Source: Neobacillus drentensis NBRC 102427
GTDB lineage: Bacteria > Bacillota > Bacilli > Bacillales > Cytobacillaceae
Direction: 5' to 3'
DNA: 64,000 nucleotides
Assembly: GCF_001591445.1 (NCBI RefSeq)
Contig: NZ_BCUX01000012.1
Coordinates: forward strand, 1-64,000
Positions within the stretch are counted from its first letter, which is position 1, and every line of letters starts with the position of its first letter. Shown here piece by piece: positions 61,399-64,000 of the stretch. The position numbers were made by a program, and so were the translations under genes. Under the pieces are notes generated by a model. The model was not told the origin of the DNA and searched no databases. It was given only the letters and a program-made list of their open reading frames with translations.

Positions 61399-62198
61399 TA
61401 TTGTTTCATGACCCCTTTAATTATTATTTTGCTCCCACGATTCTTTTCAGAGGAAATATCGATGGTAGTCCCTAATTTGGATACTGTCTCCTTCATCATA
61501 AGAAGCCCGTATTTGCTTGGCAAAATTTCATTCTCTGAAAATCCTCTTCCATTGTCCTCTATGATTAGCTTCCATTCATTTGGATGGGTTTCGAAGTGAA
61601 GGGATGCGTATTTTGCGTCGGAATGCTTTCTTATATTTGTGAATGCTTCCTGTATCAAACTAAAAAGCTGAACTTCTTCAGCGGGAGTAAAATAGTTTTC
61701 ATTTATACTAATTGATAATTTTAGATCTATGCCAGAAACTGTATTCCAATCATCCAGCCAATTCTCAATTCTTTTTGATAAAGTAACGTGTTCGGATGGA
61801 CTAGTCCGTAAATTGTAAATGGCTTGTCTTAGGTCCGAATCAATTGAATTTACTAAAACCTGTGCTTCATTAAGTTTTCCTTTTTTTAAGTGAACTTTTA
61901 ATAAAAATAATGTTTGGGCAATGTTGTCGTGTAATTCTTTTGCCAGCCTTTCACGTTCTTCGTAAATGGCACGTATTTCACGCTCTGAAGATATGCGATT
62001 GTTTTGTTCCTTAATCGTCTTAAACATCCAGCTTGAAAAAGAGAAGGAAACAATAAATGTTAGAATTGTAATAAAATAATTTCCTGTTTCCATTGACATG
62101 CCTTGAAGAAAAGGGCCGCTGTGCCGTAAAAATTCAAATCCACCAATAAGAATGGTGGGAATTAAAATCGTAATCCATTTAAGATCTCTGTATGACAT
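61398..62198 (-). CDS. NarX/DegS-type sensor histidine kinase
   Basis: A 266-residue kinase of the HisKA_3 class. Two membrane segments (about 8-22 and 38-58) with almost no extracellular loop suggest a signal from within the membrane or cytoplasm. Phosphoacceptor His90 lies in ELHDNIAQTLFLL; the ATPase domain shows EAFTNIRKHSDAKYA and IEDNGRGF. Partner of the regulator downstream. Confidence 0.92.
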   Translation of the reverse strand: MSYRDLKWITILIPTILIGGFEFLRHSGPFLQGMSMETGNYFITILTFIVSFSFSSWMFKTIKEQNNRISSEREIRAIYEERERLAKELHDNIAQTLFLLKVHLKKGKLNEAQVLVNSIDSDLRQAIYNLRTSPSEHVTLSKRIENWLDDWNTVSGIDLKLSISINENYFTPAEEVQLFSLIQEAFTNIRKHSDAKYASLHFETHPNEWKLIIEDNGRGFSENEILPSKYGLLMMKETVSKLGTTIDISSEKNRGSKIIIKGVMKQ

Positions 62199-62383
62199 GG
62201 ATAATTCCCCTAAAATTCATGTATTTTAATTCTTATAGTAACATGAACACAATGTTTTAAAATAAGATTCTGTCAAAAATATGTCACACTTTTCTAAGTA
62301 ACTAGCCCTTATGGGTCATATGTATTTTAACCCTCTCTAAGGTAAATTAATATTATCAAGTTCATTATAGGAGGAAAAATAAC

Positions 62384-63010
62384 ATGAAGGTTTTTAAACT
62401 ATTAATACCAACCTTTTTAGGATTATTTTTATTTGCAAGTGTAGCAAGTGCCCATGTTACGGTAGTGCCTAAACAATCTACAACAGGTGCGTGGGAAACT
62501 TATACAGTTAAGGTCCCAGTTGAAAAGGATGTGCCGACAACAAAGATTACGATTAAAGCGCCGGCAGGAGTTGAAATTAAATCATATCAGCCAGTTCCAG
62601 GATGGAAATATTCTGATGAAAAAGATGCGAAGGGTCTTGTAAAATCATTTACCTTTGAAGCGACAGGGGAAGGAATTTTGTCAGGTCAGTTCCAACAGTT
62701 TACCTTTGTAGGAAAAAATCCAGACAATGCAACAAAAGCAGCTTGGGATGCGTTTCAATATTACAAAGATGGTAGTATTGTAGAGTGGACAGGAGATGAA
62801 GGTTCCCAATCTCCACATTCCATCACGGATATTGTAGCAGGTTCAACAGAAGATCATCATGATGCAAAGAATACGAACCAAGAAACTCAAAAGACTGATA
62901 AAGTTGAAACAAAGACGGAAAATACAGGGGGCTCTCTTCCTTTAATCCTATCAGGGCTTGCGGTTTTACTTTCATTAGTTGCGAGTTTTCTTGCGCTTCG
63001 TAAAAAATAA
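62384..63010 (+). CDS. ycnI: YcnI-like copper-binding membrane-anchored protein (DUF1775)
   Basis: A 208-residue exported protein. The signal peptide is cut after SVASA, leaving His24 as the new N-terminus (HVTVVPKQS), the copper-binding residue of the monohistidine brace known in Bacillus subtilis YcnI. The DUF1775 domain covers about 24-150, then a hydrophilic linker, a membrane helix (about 187-205) and an RKK tail. The usual partners YcnJ and YcnK are not adjacent, which is unusual. Start follows GGAGGAAAAATAAC. Confidence 0.9.
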   Translation: MKVFKLLIPTFLGLFLFASVASAHVTVVPKQSTTGAWETYTVKVPVEKDVPTTKITIKAPAGVEIKSYQPVPGWKYSDEKDAKGLVKSFTFEATGEGILSGQFQQFTFVGKNPDNATKAAWDAFQYYKDGSIVEWTGDEGSQSPHSITDIVAGSTEDHHDAKNTNQETQKTDKVETKTENTGGSLPLILSGLAVLLSLVASFLALRKK

Positions 63011-63140
63011 TAATTCCATTTACACTTTGAAATCGCAGAAGCAGAAAAACATACGATTGATATGGAGAATTATCATCTAGCAACTTGTTTTGAAAACTAG
63101 TTTCTATAGAAGAATCTTGTTTATATAACAAATTTAAGAG

Positions 63141-63182
63141 CACTTACAAATGTTGGCTTATCAATGTTTGTGGGTGTTTTTT
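63141..63182 (+). terminator. Terminator after ycnI
   Basis: CACTTACAAATGTTG and CAATGTTTGTGGGTG pair over 15 positions using several G-U pairs, then six T. Confidence 0.7.
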
Positions 63183-63198
63183 GATTGCGTAAAAATAA

Positions 63199-63230
63199 AG
63201 AAAAAGCTAGGCGTTTGACTAGCTTTTTCT
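63199..63230. terminator. Bidirectional terminator
   Basis: AGAAAAAGCTAG and CTAGCTTTTTCT are perfect inverses around eight bases; it suits the minus-strand IclR transcript as well as readthrough from ycnI. Confidence 0.82.
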
Positions 63231-63325
63231 ATTTCAAATTTTCTTTGAAATTCTAAATTAATTGGATTTCTTTCTTGCTTATGTGGTTTTTTGATGGGTA
63301 AAACAAATAGGATGTACTCTTAAAA

Positions 63326-64000
63326 TTATCCGAAATACCCTAATTGTTCTGATAATTCTCGAGCAGTTATTAATAGTTCTTTTACTGCTGTTGAATCCTT
63401 GGAGATATCCAATGCTTCAGTGACCCCAACGATGTATATGGAAGCAATTAGTTCTTTTTTATAATCAAATACAGGAGCCGCAATGGCTGAAATTCCTGAA
63501 AGGTATTCGGAAGTATAAGCGTATTTCTCCTTTTTTACAAATGCAATGATTGATTCCAATGTAGATTGTTCGATTAAATTCTCCTCAAGCTCTTTTTGGA
63601 TCATATTTCTTGTCTTTTCCTCTGGCAAATATGCTGTAAAAATACGACCGGTTGCCGTAGTTGTTAATTTAACTAAAGTTCCAGGTCTTATATTCAAATT
63701 AATAGGCTTCTTACTTTCTTCCCATTCAACAATTAATGGCCCTTTGTCATCAACCCAGATAGCCAAAGCTACTGTTTCGTTTAATAGCTCATTTAGTCTT
63801 TTTATATAAGGAAAGGCTTTGGCTGTTATATCTGTTTTTTGCATGGCGAATACTCCCATGGTCAACATCTCTTTTCCCAATGAATAACGTAAATCTGAGT
63901 CTTTTTCAAGAGCGCCTACCTTGCATAAGCTAATAAGATACCTGTACAGCTGGCCTTTTGGCATGCTACATAATTTTGATATTTCAGTTATAGTTAATGG
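63326..64000 (-). CDS. IclR family transcriptional regulator (5' end cut by window edge)
   Basis: At least 225 residues are visible. The frame stays open to the edge, where PLTITEISKLCSMPKGQLYRYL gives the N-terminal winged helix-turn-helix of IclR proteins. The effector domain follows (PGTLVKLTTTATGRIFTAYLP; GISAIAAPVFDYKKELIASI). About 20-30 N-terminal residues should lie beyond 64000, so the ATG at 63964 is internal. Target and effector are unknown. Confidence 0.9.
   Translation of the reverse strand, partial: PLTITEISKLCSMPKGQLYRYLISLCKVGALEKDSDLRYSLGKEMLTMGVFAMQKTDITAKAFPYIKRLNELLNETVALAIWVDDKGPLIVEWEESKKPINLNIRPGTLVKLTTTATGRIFTAYLPEEKTRNMIQKELEENLIEQSTLESIIAFVKKEKYAYTSEYLSGISAIAAPVFDYKKELIASIYIVGVTEALDISKDSTAVKELLITARELSEQLGYFG

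Larger units (their letters stand above)
63011..63325. other. Intergenic region between ycnI and the IclR gene
   Basis: Only two terminators are seen, at 63141-63182 and 63199-63230, serving the converging transcripts. No gene is supported. Confidence 0.65.

Noticed and set aside
62300..62325. CsoR-like copper operator (AGCCCTTATGGGT) before ycnI
   Set aside because: The palindrome is short and does not match the known GC-rich CsoR site well enough.

Overview
The window reads as chromosomal DNA of a Bacillus-like firmicute (Bacillaceae; Neobacillus or a close relative would fit, but this is inference). The signs are strong GGAGG-type ribosome sites, frequent TTG/GTG starts, cre-type CcpA sites, YesM/YesN-type two-component proteins, a KinB-like kinase, YcnI, and several families of short intergenic repeats. 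No rRNA, tRNA, CRISPR array or intact transposon was seen.

Region 1 (about 0.6-37.7 kb, all on +) is a large locus for N-glycan breakdown. Two secreted GH85 endo-N-acetylglucosaminidases come first. They are followed by GH38, GH125, a DUF624 membrane protein, GH20 and a second GH38, none of the enzymes having a signal peptide. Next are a short antiterminator with a single PRD domain, an RNA antiterminator/terminator leader and two secreted GH84 enzymes. Then come an oligosaccharide ABC importer (two permeases and a lipoprotein, no ATPase), a YesM/YesN two-component pair, a GH1 enzyme, two ROK sugar kinases, a heterodimeric ABC exporter and mannose-6-phosphate isomerase. The model is: GH85 releases glycans outside the cell, GH84 trims GlcNAc, the ABC system imports the product, the cytoplasmic GH38/GH125/GH20/GH1 enzymes reduce it to mannose and GlcNAc, and the kinases and ManA pass mannose to glycolysis. 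cre sites lie in front of several transcription units.

Region 2 (38.1-48.5 kb) is a divergent catabolic cluster around a PucR-type regulator. On - are an omega-aminotransferase, a CoA-acylating semialdehyde dehydrogenase and a nitrilase-family amidase. On + are a YtcJ-type amidohydrolase, a DUF3311/sodium-solute symporter pair and an M20 N-carbamoyl amidohydrolase. This would suit uptake and breakdown of an N-carbamoyl or amide-linked omega-amino acid, with the beta-alanine branch of pyrimidine breakdown as one candidate. A 12-bp inverted repeat lies in the divergent control region.

Region 3 (48.9-64 kb) is mixed: a KinB-like kinase; a CoA-transferase/OFA transporter/nitronate monooxygenase operon behind two Rex/Fnr-type palindromes; a sigma-54-type activator with a broken GAFTGA motif; a CysJ-like reductase lacking flavodoxin; an alpha/beta hydrolase; BrnQ; a NarL-type two-component pair; YcnI; and an IclR regulator cut by the window edge.

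Between genes there are at least five short repeat families: GGGGACGGTTC hairpins, a 21-bp-period ATTCGCTGATAAA array, a TAAGCGGA/TTTTCC array, ATGAAGGACAAA hairpins and a GTGCCTGACAC hairpin. There is also a small remnant of a mannosidase 3' end.
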